Shown one piece after another: positions 19,817 to 28,311 of a stretch of DNA of 64,000 nt (position 1 is the first letter of the stretch; every line of letters starts with the position of its first letter). The DNA comes from Kangiella shandongensis. Its GTDB lineage: Bacteria > Pseudomonadota > Gammaproteobacteria > Enterobacterales > Kangiellaceae. The position numbers and the translations under genes are program-made. The notes below the pieces were generated by a model. It did no database searches. It was not told the origin of the DNA and worked only from the letters and a program-made list of their open reading frames with translations. The stretch spans positions 105,783 to 169,782 of the forward strand of contig NZ_JACNML010000006.1 of assembly GCF_020005365.1 (NCBI RefSeq), written 5' to 3'.

Positions 19817-20983
19817 TTACTCCCCTCCACCATTTTTAATGTCGTGAATTTCTTGAGGCTGAACTTTATCACCCATGTCATTACTCCAGGCGTTACGCTC
19901 GTAAGTAATAATGGCCGCAATTTCAGCTTCAGTTAGCTGGTTACCAAAGGCCTGCATCGCAGTACCTGAGACACCGTTTAGCACAACATCAATGTGTTTT
20001 TCGATAGGACCTGTTGTTACCGCAGTACCGACTAGCGATGGGAATGGACCATTACCTTCACCGTTAGGCATGTGACATGAAGAACAGTACTTGTTATAAG
20101 CCGCTTCACCTTCAGCCATTAGCTGGCCCATGGTGCGCTCGTTCAAGTCTGGACCCGCTTCAGCTTCAGCCACTTTTTCCGCATACCAGGCATCGTATTC
20201 TGCTTGTGGAAGCACTTTTACCACGATAGGCATAAAGCCGTGGTCTTTACCACAAAGCTCTGCACAGACGCCACGGTAGATGCCAGGCTCGTCGACTTTA
20301 GTCCATACTTCATTAATGAAGCCTGGAACCGCATCTTTTTTCACTGAGAAATCCGGTACCCAGAACGAATGGATAACGTCGTCAGCCGTTACCAGGAAAC
20401 GAACTTTCTTGCCGACAGGCAATACAAGTGGGTTATCAACTTCTAGCAGGTAGTTCTCATCAGTAATTTCGATACCAGAGAAGCCTGAGCCAGAGTTTAC
20501 AGACAAGTCACGTGACTTCTGATCAAGGTTAGAGAAGAAACTTACATCGTTACCTAAGTTATCATCGCCATCGATGTACTTGTATTCCCATTTCCACTGA
20601 TAACCTTTTACCATAACGGTCAGCTCAGAATCACTGGCATCTTCCATTTTGATTAAAAGACCTACAGCTGGAACAGCAAGTGCGATAAGAATAATAAAAG
20701 GAATCACCGTCCAGATAATCTCAACAACAGTGCTGTGAGAAAACTTCGCTGGATTAGGGTTTTTACTTTTACGATGCGCGAACATCGAATAGAACATAGC
20801 GCCGAAAGTGATAACACCGATAACTACACAGACCCAAATGACGATCATGTGTAGATCGTAGACTTCTCTACTGATCTCGGTCACACCTTCACGCATGTTG
20901 TACTTTATATCGTCACCACAGCCGCTCAGCAATAACGCTGAGAAGGAGGCAACAATCAAAGCCAATTTGCGGAACAATGACAT
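19817..20983 (-). CDS. coxB: Cytochrome c oxidase subunit II with fused cytochrome c domain
   Basis: Electron-entry subunit, 388 residues. The N-terminus ends in LLLSGC, so Cys22 is probably lipid-modified. Two transmembrane helices follow, then a cupredoxin domain with the CuA site [12 protein letters not shown]. The C-terminal ~90 residues are a cytochrome c domain with the heme motif CSSCH. The fusion resembles the caa3 type and should let the enzyme carry its own c-type heme. It is the first gene of the operon. Confidence 0.96.
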   Translation of the reverse strand: MSLFRKLALIVASFSALLLSGCGDDIKYNMREGVTEISREVYDLHMIVIWVCVVIGVITFGAMFYSMFAHRKSKNPNPAKFSHSTVVEIIWTVIPFIILIALAVPAVGLLIKMEDASDSELTVMVKGYQWKWEYKYIDGDDNLGNDVSFFSNLDQKSRDLSVNSGSGFSGIEITDENYLLEVDNPLVLPVGKKVRFLVTADDVIHSFWVPDFSVKKDAVPGFINEVWTKVDEPGIYRGVCAELCGKDHGFMPIVVKVLPQAEYDAWYAEKVAEAEAGPDLNERTMGQLMAEGEAAYNKYCSSCHMPNGEGNGPFPSLVGTAVTTGPIEKHIDVVLNGVSGTAMQAFGNQLTEAEIAAIITYERNAWSNDMGDKVQPQEIHDIKNGGGE

Positions 20984-21053
20984 GCTCTTCTCTCCACTAC
21001 AATATTTACCCGCTTACGCGGAACTTATTATTAAACAAGACATCCCAGACACT

Positions 21054-21086
21054 AAAAGGCCCGTTTCACAGGCGTGAAACAGCCTT
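21054..21086 (-). terminator. Terminator-like hairpin after the sigma/anti-sigma operon
   Basis: Inner perfect stem GTTTCAC-aggc-GTGAAAC (21063-21080), extended by an outer AAGGC/GCCTT pairing. On the minus strand it is followed by CCTTTTAG. It would separate the 21183-24557 operon from coxB. Confidence 0.55.
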
Positions 21087-21119
21087 GCAATGACCTGGGT
21101 CAAATTTTAGGCTCGCCAT

Positions 21120-21133
21120 TTTACTCGAGTAAA
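21120..21133. repeat. 14-bp perfect palindrome between coxB and the anti-sigma-like gene
   Basis: TTTACTCGAGTAAA is a perfect dyad about 135 bp upstream of the coxB start. It could be an operator for the cox operon. No matching known regulator is claimed. Confidence 0.35.
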
Positions 21134-21182
21134 CTCAGAAAAACTAGGGCCAGTTGCTCTTTATAAAGCAGATTTGCAAGGT

Positions 21183-22118
21183 TTATAGCCCCTCAAGCTG
21201 CTCAACCAATGACTTATTGACGGGATAGTCGGGATAGGCCCGTCTAAAATCTAACCATTTTGCTTTAGCCGCTTCGAAATCTTCTTCCTCTAATGCGACT
21301 TTTATCTGTTCCAACCACTCTTCAGCACTGAGTGCTGGTGCCGGCAGCACTTCTTGCGTGCCACTTTGGCTCGTCTCTTCGGGCTCAACCACTTGATTTA
21401 TATCATCTTCTGCAACAGGTTCGGCACTAACCCGTTCCACTCGAGAACCAGTGACCTCTATCGTTTCAACATCACGGCTCTCTAACTCTTCCTTTGATAA
21501 ACCCTCTGCGGAATCAGCAGATGCCTCCACAGCTACCACCTCTTCTTTTAGGCCGTCACCTACGGATAGAGTCACTTGTGTCTGTTCTGTTTGCAGCTTT
21601 TTCTGCTGCCGCTTCACCATTTCAGTTTCAGCAAACTGGCGCTCCTGTTGCTGACGCTCGCGTACCAGACGCTTTTCTTCCGCCGCAATCTCTGAGCCAG
21701 TAGCCCGTATCTTCTCAATACTTTGCTCCGGGCTCTTTGCTGCCGGAGCCGGTTTTTCAGGGACAGGCGGTGCCTGTAAGACCACAGCATCATCCTGCAG
21801 AGTCACTTCGCTAGAGTAAGTTGCTGTCTGTGCTTGATTCTCGCTATCAGCAATGGAGTCAGGGTGATAATAACCCAGTTCCACCATAAAGCGCGCAATT
21901 CCAACGGTCACCACCAACGCTGCCGTGATTGAAACGGGCATGCGTAGACGCTGCCACCAGCTTTTATCCGAGCGGCGGCCTTCTCGTGCATCCACCTCTT
22001 GCTGTGCCATCGCCATAATAGAACTGTCCAGCTCTGGTGACGTCGTTTCACCACCGGATTCTTTGTAGGCTTGACTCAACTTTCGCTCTAGCTCTTTCTC
22101 ACTCATCGTCTTACTCAT
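21183..22118 (-). CDS. Single-pass membrane protein, putative anti-sigma factor
   Basis: No named family is evident. The 311-residue protein has a cytoplasmic N-terminus of ~58 residues, one transmembrane helix (about 60-80) and a long Glu/Gln-rich, probably coiled-coil periplasmic region. The C-terminal helical domain begins SAEEWLEQIKVALEEEDFEAAKAKW. The start overlaps the sigma factor stop as ATGA, the usual arrangement for an anti-sigma factor, so that role is inferred from position and topology. No zinc-finger anti-sigma motif is present. Residues 222-227 read VTGSRV, a motif typical of TonB-dependent receptor N-termini and shared with the VWA lipoprotein of this operon. Confidence 0.75.
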   Translation of the reverse strand: MSKTMSEKELERKLSQAYKESGGETTSPELDSSIMAMAQQEVDAREGRRSDKSWWQRLRMPVSITAALVVTVGIARFMVELGYYHPDSIADSENQAQTATYSSEVTLQDDAVVLQAPPVPEKPAPAAKSPEQSIEKIRATGSEIAAEEKRLVRERQQQERQFAETEMVKRQQKKLQTEQTQVTLSVGDGLKEEVVAVEASADSAEGLSKEELESRDVETIEVTGSRVERVSAEPVAEDDINQVVEPEETSQSGTQEVLPAPALSAEEWLEQIKVALEEEDFEAAKAKWLDFRRAYPDYPVNKSLVEQLEGL

Positions 22119-22702
22119 GACGCCCCCTCAACCGCTGCCGGGTCAAGTTCACGCAAATAGTGCTTTAACTTGTCTAATCCATAGCGCAGTCGACTTTTCA
22201 CCGCTTCCGGCTTTTCCTGCACTACTTCAGCAATGTCGTTAATCGTCATTGCCGTTTCCAGCTTCAGAATCACCACTTCTCGCTGCAGTACGGGTAATTG
22301 TTCGACAGCCAATAACAGTTGTTTTTTATTCTCTGACTGCGTCATTATCTGCTCTGGTTCTAAAGCTTGATGGCCACTGTTACCGTCTTCCCATCCCTCC
22401 ACATCCTGTGTGAACTCCTGCTGGCGACCTAAGCTCCGATAATGATCAATGAGGCGCGTTCGCGCTATGTGGTATAAATAAGTAGTAAACTTAGCGCTGC
22501 TCTTATAGTGTCTGCTGTGTTTGATCAAACGCTGCCAGGTATCCTGAAATAACTCTTCGGCTTCTTCGCGACGAGAAACCTGACGTATAAAAAAGCGCAG
22601 TAATGGATTCTTGTGTCGACCGTAAAGCTGCTCAAAAGCTCGTACATTACCAGACGCAAAACCCGCCATCAGTGCTTCATCACTGACGGCGCTTTGTTCC
22701 AT
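22115..22702 (-). CDS. ECF-type RNA polymerase sigma factor
   Basis: Alternative sigma factor of the extracytoplasmic-function group, 195 residues from the chosen start. Region 2 is clear (FEQLYGRHKNPLLRFFIRQ, EEAEELFQDTWQRLI, YLYHIARTRLIDHYR). So is the region 4 helix-turn-helix (LPVLQREVVILKLETAMTIN to KSRLRYGLDKLK). ATG 22702 gives a normal N-terminus (MEQSAVSDEALMAGF) but lacks a ribosome-binding site. GTG 22732, with AAGG upstream, is an alternative. A still longer frame overlaps the VWA gene. It is coupled to the anti-sigma-like gene by an ATGA overlap. Confidence 0.88.
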   Translation of the reverse strand: MEQSAVSDEALMAGFASGNVRAFEQLYGRHKNPLLRFFIRQVSRREEAEELFQDTWQRLIKHSRHYKSSAKFTTYLYHIARTRLIDHYRSLGRQQEFTQDVEGWEDGNSGHQALEPEQIMTQSENKKQLLLAVEQLPVLQREVVILKLETAMTINDIAEVVQEKPEAVKSRLRYGLDKLKHYLRELDPAAVEGAS

Positions 22703-22829
22703 GGCTGCACTATGACTTGCGTCTTCTTTCACCGATCGGGCCTTCACATATAAACTGTCATTAACAGCCTTATACTGACGGTTGCCATCAGTTTGTGCAA
22801 GAGCCTTAAACACAATTTCTCTCCAGCGA

Positions 22830-24557
22830 CTAACGACCAGCGGTCGCACTTTTGTCCAACAGCTGGGCCATACCAATCAACTGAATCAGTTCACCCCGAT
22901 ATCCGCCTCGATCACTGCCTTTGGAGTTCTGAGCTAACCTTTTGGCATCATCCCAGCTCCATTTTTTAAGGAACTGACCACCTCGAAGCAACTCGGCAAA
23001 GCCGGCGACGCTGGCGGCAAAGCGAATGTTATCGCCGCCATTGGCAGCCTCTAAAGTATTTGCTGTCAGGTAATCACGGTAGAGAGTACTCTTATCTTCT
23101 TGTGGCAGCTTATAACGCAAACTAATCATCGCCGCTTCGTCTAACTTGGCGTTGCCAGCATCAGGTTCCTTTTGAGCATAGCGTAATGGTTCCAGCCGCT
23201 TACCATCCGAGTCCTGCAGCACCACTTCATACAAGGCCGTTACCGTATGGCCGGCACCGATTTCACCCGCATCAACCTTGTCATTATTAAAATCCTCACG
23301 CTCCAGCATGCGGTTCTGATAACCCAGCAAGCGGTATTCGGCAATCACTGCCGGATTAAACTCCACCTGGATCTTTACATCCTTCGCAATGGTCATCAGG
23401 GTACCGGCACGCTGATCCACCAGTAATTTTTTGGCTTCCTGCAGGTTATCAATATAACCGTAATTCCCATTCCCTTTATCCGCCAACTGCTCCATCAGAT
23501 GCTCGTTATAATTTCCTGAACCGAAACCTAAGGCGCTGAAGCTAATCCCGGTTTTTCGTTTACGCTCGACCATATCGATCAATTGTTCACGGTTCACCGT
23601 GCCTACATTAAAGTCACCATCCGTCGCTAGAATCACGCGATTTATGCCATCCTTGATAAAGGCTTTTTCCGCCATTTTATAAGCCAGCTCGATCCCTGCG
23701 CCACCATTCGTCGAGCCACCAGCAGCAAGACTATCCAATGCCTGTTCGATCTTAACCCGATCATTCGCCGCAGTCGGTTCGAGCACCACGCCAGAAGCAC
23801 CGGCATAGACCACTAGCGATATGGTATCCTGCTCACGGCTACCTTTTGCCAACAACTTTAAGGCTTTCTTAACCAGCCCCAACTTATCCGGACTTTGCAT
23901 TGACCCCGAAACATCAACCAGAAACACCAGATTAGACGGCGGCAACTCGGTATTGACTTCTTCATAGCCTTTAATACCGATTTGTACTAACTTAGCATCG
24001 GCGTTCCAAGGAGCCTTCATCGCTTCGGTTGACACCGAGAACGGCATATCCTGACTGTCAGGCGCCGGATAGTCGTAATTAAAGTAATTCACAAACTCTT
24101 CCAGCCGTACCGAATCTTTCGGTGGCAGGAAACCATCGTTCAGCATACGACGCACATTGGAATAGGAGCCAGTATCCACATCAATACTAAATGTTGATAC
24201 AGGCTGCTCCAGCGTTGAGTGGATATCCGAGGGCTCAATCGTTTGATACTGCTCGCGATTGACCGGCTCCCGAGGGGCAGGTGCGATAAAACCCTGAACC
24301 TGCGGGCTAGCAGCCATGTCTGCTGAACTGATCCGTGAACCAGTAACCACAACCTGCTCCACTTCCTCAGCAGCTCTCTTCTGCTGTGCTCTCAGCTGGA
24401 CATTTTTCTGTCGCTGTTCAGTTTTTTGCTGTTCAACGCTGAACTGTTCTCTCTGTTTATCCTGCTCGCTATGATTTTGGCAGGCTGCTAAACCTACAAT
24501 CACCAGCCCTGCGATAACACCGTATTTACATGACTGCTTGTTGTTCTGCTTTTCCAT
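22830..24557 (-). CDS. VWA-domain lipoprotein (YfbK-like)
   Basis: Predicted membrane-anchored protein, 575 residues. The lipobox VGLAAC makes Cys26 the lipid site. After a charged linker comes a von Willebrand N-terminal domain, then the VWA domain with a complete MIDAS site: DVSGS (215-219), the Thr in GGSTNGG and the Asp in ATDGDFN. A C-terminal YfbK-type domain completes it. The start at 24557 is preceded by a GAGAGGG ribosome-binding site. The longer frame from 24611 would place 18 residues before the lipoprotein signal. Residues 71-76 read VTGSRI, the TonB-receptor-like motif also seen in the anti-sigma-like protein. Its job is unknown, but it is co-oriented with the sigma pair. Confidence 0.87.
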   Translation of the reverse strand: MEKQNNKQSCKYGVIAGLVIVGLAACQNHSEQDKQREQFSVEQQKTEQRQKNVQLRAQQKRAAEEVEQVVVTGSRISSADMAASPQVQGFIAPAPREPVNREQYQTIEPSDIHSTLEQPVSTFSIDVDTGSYSNVRRMLNDGFLPPKDSVRLEEFVNYFNYDYPAPDSQDMPFSVSTEAMKAPWNADAKLVQIGIKGYEEVNTELPPSNLVFLVDVSGSMQSPDKLGLVKKALKLLAKGSREQDTISLVVYAGASGVVLEPTAANDRVKIEQALDSLAAGGSTNGGAGIELAYKMAEKAFIKDGINRVILATDGDFNVGTVNREQLIDMVERKRKTGISFSALGFGSGNYNEHLMEQLADKGNGNYGYIDNLQEAKKLLVDQRAGTLMTIAKDVKIQVEFNPAVIAEYRLLGYQNRMLEREDFNNDKVDAGEIGAGHTVTALYEVVLQDSDGKRLEPLRYAQKEPDAGNAKLDEAAMISLRYKLPQEDKSTLYRDYLTANTLEAANGGDNIRFAASVAGFAELLRGGQFLKKWSWDDAKRLAQNSKGSDRGGYRGELIQLIGMAQLLDKSATAGR

Positions 24558-24684
24558 AACCCTCTCCATACTTGAATGTTTGATTCGGTATACTGCTATA
24601 AACGTGGTCATACCTAAAAAGGGTTAACTTTTTTAAAAAAATTGATACAGTGAAGCAATTCGAATCTCCAGCCCTATAACCATT

Positions 24685-25125
24685 ATGAATGCGCAGCAGC
24701 TTGAAACCTTAGTTCACCAAGAGATCCCTATTACCAAAGCACTCGGTATTCATATTGCCGAGTTAACACAGCAGTCTATTCGGGTCACAGCACCGTTTGA
24801 GACCAACAAGAATATCCATAACACAGCTTTCGCCGGCAGTATTTATACCGTCGGTACCATCGCTGGCTGGTCCCTGGTCAGTAGCATAGCGGCCAACAAC
24901 CAGCTAAAAGGCTCTGTGGTTCTAGCTAAAGCCGATATTCAGTACAAAAAACCTATCAATGGCGACCTTATCGCAGAGTGTGCTCTGGATGATCATCAGC
25001 TTTTTGATAAGTTCGTTGCCTCGTTTAAGCGTAAAAAGCGCGCCCGTATCAACCTGTCTATCCAGCTAAGAGAAGATGGAGTTACTAAAGCCATACTGAA
25101 TGCAAACTTCGCCTTGGTCAGTTGA
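24685..25125 (+). CDS. Hotdog-fold thioesterase (YiiD C-terminal type)
   Basis: Predicted acyl-CoA or acyl-ACP thioesterase, 146 residues. It resembles the C-terminal thioesterase domain of YiiD. The NIHNTAFAGSIYTVGTIAGWSL segment carries the expected Asn/His-Asn-Thr active-site region before the long hotdog helix, and VVLAKADIQYKKPINGDL is the following strand pair. The substrate is unknown. It diverges from the VWA operon across 127 bp. Confidence 0.82.
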   Translation: MNAQQLETLVHQEIPITKALGIHIAELTQQSIRVTAPFETNKNIHNTAFAGSIYTVGTIAGWSLVSSIAANNQLKGSVVLAKADIQYKKPINGDLIAECALDDHQLFDKFVASFKRKKRARINLSIQLREDGVTKAILNANFALVS

Positions 25126-25186
25126 GGGTCGCTCGTCCAAGCAACTGTTTTCAGAGTATATTTCTAACTATCATAAGTTAAACAAG

Positions 25187-25204
25187 CTGTCACAAAAGTG
25201 TCAC
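25187..25204 (+). promoter_or_regulatory. Pho box (PhoB-binding site)
   Basis: Two 7-bp direct repeats CTGTCAC (25187-25193) and GTGTCAC (25198-25204) are separated by AAAA. This 11-bp period closely matches the CTGTCAT-AAAT-CTGTCAC consensus. A TATAAT -10 lies at 25226-25231, one helical turn further away than in classic PhoB promoters. Confidence 0.7.
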
Positions 25205-25208
25205 ACTG

Positions 25209-25238
25209 GGCGCCAAAGCACTCCTTATAATTGGCGCC
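25209..25238. repeat. Inverted repeat flanking the -10 element
   Basis: Perfect 8-bp arms GGCGCCAA (25209-25216) and TTGGCGCC (25231-25238). The TATAAT at 25226-25231 lies between and under the right arm. It is a candidate repressor operator or a start-site hairpin. Confidence 0.4.
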
Positions 25239-25281
25239 TACATTGCCCGAATAAAAACATACCTTACCGAGGTAACCATAG

Positions 25282-26652
25282 ATGCTTCCCAGAATATTCA
25301 GTCGCACCCTCGCGACATTTTTTTTATGGCTTGTCGCAATCACATCTAACGCCCAACAAATCACGCTCAGCCAACAAGACTCCGAAACGCTGGACTCAGC
25401 CAAAGTCCTGTTCACTATGAAAGGCTCTAACACCATCGGTGAGAAGCTGGCGCCTGCCCTGGCCGCAGAATTTTTAAAGGAGCAAGGTGCCACGAAAACC
25501 CAGATAATCAAAACCCATACTGTCGAGAAAACAGTCGTTGGTTATATGCCCGATGGAACAGTACATGCCGTTGATATCAAGGCGCATGGTTCATCAACAG
25601 GTTTTAAAACATTAGCTCAGCAAAATACCGACATCGCCATGTCCTCTCGCCGCATTAAAGACAAAGAGCGGCAGAAACTTAAAAGTCATTACGGTGATTT
25701 ACGTGCTATTCAAAATGAATATACGGTAGCGGTGGATGGCTTAGCTGTGATCGTACACCCGCAACTCAACATCAAACAATTAACGACCAAAGAGTTGGCA
25801 AAAATATTCTCTGGCGAAATCACTAACTGGAAAGAGCTGGGCGGTGATAACCTGCCTATTAGTGTCTTTGCTCGAGATGACAACTCAGGTACCTACGACA
25901 CCTTCAAATCCCTGGTATTAAAACGTCATAACGTCAAGTTGTCCGAATTCGCAAAGCGGTACGAATCCTCAGGTGAGCTATCACAGCAGGTCAGCTCGAC
26001 TTTCGGCGCGATAGGTTTTGTCGCCCTGCCTTATGTTAATGAATCAAAAGCCATTGCCATATCGGAGCCGGGTGTCGCTCTATCTTTTAAACCTAATCGT
26101 TTTACGGTAAGCACTGAGGATTATGTATTAAGTCGCCGCCTGTATCTTTATTATCCGAGCAATAACAACAACCCGCATGCTCGAAAGTTCATGGATTTCG
26201 TACTGAAGAATAAGGCACAAACTACGGTAGAAGAGAATAACCTGATTTCGCTCAAGGTTAATGATGCAACCGTCCGCTTTAACCGTAATTATCCACCACG
26301 CTACCTGAACATGATCCGAGGATTAAAACGCCTATCGATCACCTTCCATTTCGATCAGAATCTGAAACTGGATAATAAAGGCCAGCGCGATATAGAGCGC
26401 CTGTCGGATTACGTCAAAAACCATCGTTTGAAAAACTTATTCGTGTTTGGCTTTAGTGCAGATAGCGGCGATAAGGCAAAAGATAAAGAACTATCCGAGC
26501 AATTGGCCGATCGAATCACGGCTAGGTTAGAACAAAGCGGCATTAACCCTTTTTACACCCAAGGCTACGGCAGCCGCGGTGCCATAGCATCCAACGCAAC
26601 CACTAACGGTCAAGCCAAAAATCAGCGAGTCGAAGTTTGGGTTACTCGATAA
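25282..26652 (+). CDS. PstS-like phosphate-binding protein fused to an OmpA C-terminal domain
   Basis: Predicted exported protein of 456 residues. It has a signal peptide (to about residue 25), then a PstS-type substrate-binding domain. Anion-contact loops of that family are visible: MKGSNTIGEKLAPALA, SSTGFKTLAQQNTDIAMSSR and DDNSGTYDTFKSL. The last ~110 residues are an OmpA-like peptidoglycan-binding domain (ITFHFDQNLKLDNKGQRDIERL, then GFSADSGD and NQRVEVWV). The fusion would anchor a phosphate-binding module to the cell wall. The upstream Pho box supports phosphate-starvation control. No pst transporter genes are nearby. Confidence 0.88.
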   Translation: MLPRIFSRTLATFFLWLVAITSNAQQITLSQQDSETLDSAKVLFTMKGSNTIGEKLAPALAAEFLKEQGATKTQIIKTHTVEKTVVGYMPDGTVHAVDIKAHGSSTGFKTLAQQNTDIAMSSRRIKDKERQKLKSHYGDLRAIQNEYTVAVDGLAVIVHPQLNIKQLTTKELAKIFSGEITNWKELGGDNLPISVFARDDNSGTYDTFKSLVLKRHNVKLSEFAKRYESSGELSQQVSSTFGAIGFVALPYVNESKAIAISEPGVALSFKPNRFTVSTEDYVLSRRLYLYYPSNNNNPHARKFMDFVLKNKAQTTVEENNLISLKVNDATVRFNRNYPPRYLNMIRGLKRLSITFHFDQNLKLDNKGQRDIERLSDYVKNHRLKNLFVFGFSADSGDKAKDKELSEQLADRITARLEQSGINPFYTQGYGSRGAIASNATTNGQAKNQRVEVWVTR

Positions 26653-26660
26653 CAGTTGTC

Positions 26661-27443
26661 CTAATGGTCCAATAGGAACTTCCTGAATTGTGTGCAGGTT
26701 TGTACGAACAAACGATGAAAGTCTATTGGGCCAATCTTTTGACTCATCTGATGCCGCGAGATCAAATAATCGTCGGCACTGTCGCCAAGTTGAATTAATA
26801 CGGTTTTTAACTGCGCACTGTCTAAACGTAAATTATCTACTTCCTGAGCCAGCCTCAGCGCATCCAGCAACAACCCCACCGCCTGCTGATGGAATTGAAA
26901 GTGGCAACTCATTTGATTGCTGCTGACCAGTGCAGCCAAAGCACTCCTCAGCCGTCCGCAACGGTGCTGCCGCAACTGGTTAAATAACTCTCTTACTATG
27001 TTTTTTTCCACGTCGAACTGAAACCAGTTATATAACGCCCCACCTAAAATCGGCGGCAAAGATGCTCCTCTAGCATTTTCATACCAGTCAAATTCCGGGA
27101 CCGTATCCCCTTTAACACAAAAGAGATCTTCCTGTTTCCGCTGAATTTCTTCCTTTATCGTCCCTAAATCAACCGACGCCCCTTGCTTAGTATCAATTAG
27201 GTGTAAATAAGGAAATGCATAAAAGCGAATATAGTCGCTGGCTTGTTGGCTTGAGATTAAAATAGACGCTTTGAACAAGGTTTCGACTTCATCCATATCA
27301 TCGGTCGTCGATAACACCACCACATCATCATCAACGAAGAGCGTAGCCTCATCCACCGAGATAGTGGATTTTGGATAGGTTCCTAAAGGCGACATTAAGC
27401 GATATTGGTGCTGAATTTGTCGCTGGCTGTAAGAACTCGCCAT
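26661..27443 (-). CDS. Conserved-looking protein of unknown function
   Basis: I do not recognise this 260-residue protein. It has no signal peptide or transmembrane segment. The N-terminal ~100 residues look mixed alpha/beta (TISVDEATLFVDDDVVVLSTTDD), and the C-terminal half is helical with several His and Arg residues. The start is ATG 27443, set by an excellent AAGGAGGG ribosome-binding site. A longer frame from 27476 has none. It converges with the PstS-OmpA gene 8 bp away and may be co-transcribed with the carbonic anhydrase upstream (57 bp gap). Confidence 0.7.
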   Translation of the reverse strand: MASSYSQRQIQHQYRLMSPLGTYPKSTISVDEATLFVDDDVVVLSTTDDMDEVETLFKASILISSQQASDYIRFYAFPYLHLIDTKQGASVDLGTIKEEIQRKQEDLFCVKGDTVPEFDWYENARGASLPPILGGALYNWFQFDVEKNIVRELFNQLRQHRCGRLRSALAALVSSNQMSCHFQFHQQAVGLLLDALRLAQEVDNLRLDSAQLKTVLIQLGDSADDYLISRHQMSQKIGPIDFHRLFVQTCTQFRKFLLDH

Positions 27444-27500
27444 TATTCCCTCCTTAAAATGGCTGCCAGACTCCATGCTGACAGCCTTGCTCTTTCCTAC

Positions 27501-28133
27501 TTACTTGTCGTATTGGTAAACCTTATGGTTACCGGCAGTGCTGTCCTTGGTCACTTCCAAGTCCTTGATATGACCATTTTTTAAACTGTAACACCAGCCG
27601 TGAACACTCAGCTTCTGTCCCCGGACCCAGGCATTTTGCACAATGGTAGTGTTACACACATTCTGCACCTGCTCCATAACGTTTAATTCACACATCAGGT
27701 TCGAGCGTTCTTCGTCATTTTTGATGGGTTTAAATTTGGCTTCATTTTTAATATACACATCCTTGATATTAGAGAGCCAGCTGTCGATTAGGCCAAACTG
27801 TTGATTACCCAGCGCTGCATTGACACCACCACACCCGTAGTGGCCGCAGACGATAATATGTTCTACTTTTAACACCTCAACGGCGAACTGCATCACCGAT
27901 AAACAGTTCAGATCTGTGCTGGAAACCACATTAGCCACGTTGCGGTGAACGAAAACTTCGCCTGGCATCAAGCCTGTAATCTGGTTCGCCGGAACTCGAC
28001 TGTCGGAACAGCCGATCCAGAAGTATTTTGGTGCCTGCTGCTCTGAAAGTTCATTAAAGAAATCGGGTTGTTCATCGACAGTTTTAGCTGCCCAATTACG
28101 GTTGTTCTCAATTAGCTTCTTTACGTCACTCAT
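27501..28133 (-). CDS. can: Beta-class carbonic anhydrase
   Basis: Interconverts CO2 and bicarbonate in the cytoplasm, 210 residues. The zinc ligands Cys42, His98 and Cys101 are present in GCSDSR and CGHYGCGG, along with the Asp44-Arg46 dyad. Length and sequence match the Escherichia coli Can type. Bicarbonate supply would support acetyl-CoA carboxylase and purine synthesis, both encoded elsewhere in this window. Confidence 0.95.
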   Translation of the reverse strand: MSDVKKLIENNRNWAAKTVDEQPDFFNELSEQQAPKYFWIGCSDSRVPANQITGLMPGEVFVHRNVANVVSSTDLNCLSVMQFAVEVLKVEHIIVCGHYGCGGVNAALGNQQFGLIDSWLSNIKDVYIKNEAKFKPIKNDEERSNLMCELNVMEQVQNVCNTTIVQNAWVRGQKLSVHGWCYSLKNGHIKDLEVTKDSTAGNHKVYQYDK

Positions 28134-28311
28134 GAGGTCTTTTATTTACAGGTTAAGGAGAATTTCATCATACCATGTTTATTTGATTACAGAAGCCCGA
28201 CCAAGAAAACAGCCCAATTTCCTCCGGTTAAACATAGCAAGACAGAACTCATCTCTTCCCGTGCTCTTCTGGTGATCCGTCGGTTCTGTACAAACACTAC
28301 TTCAATTTATA

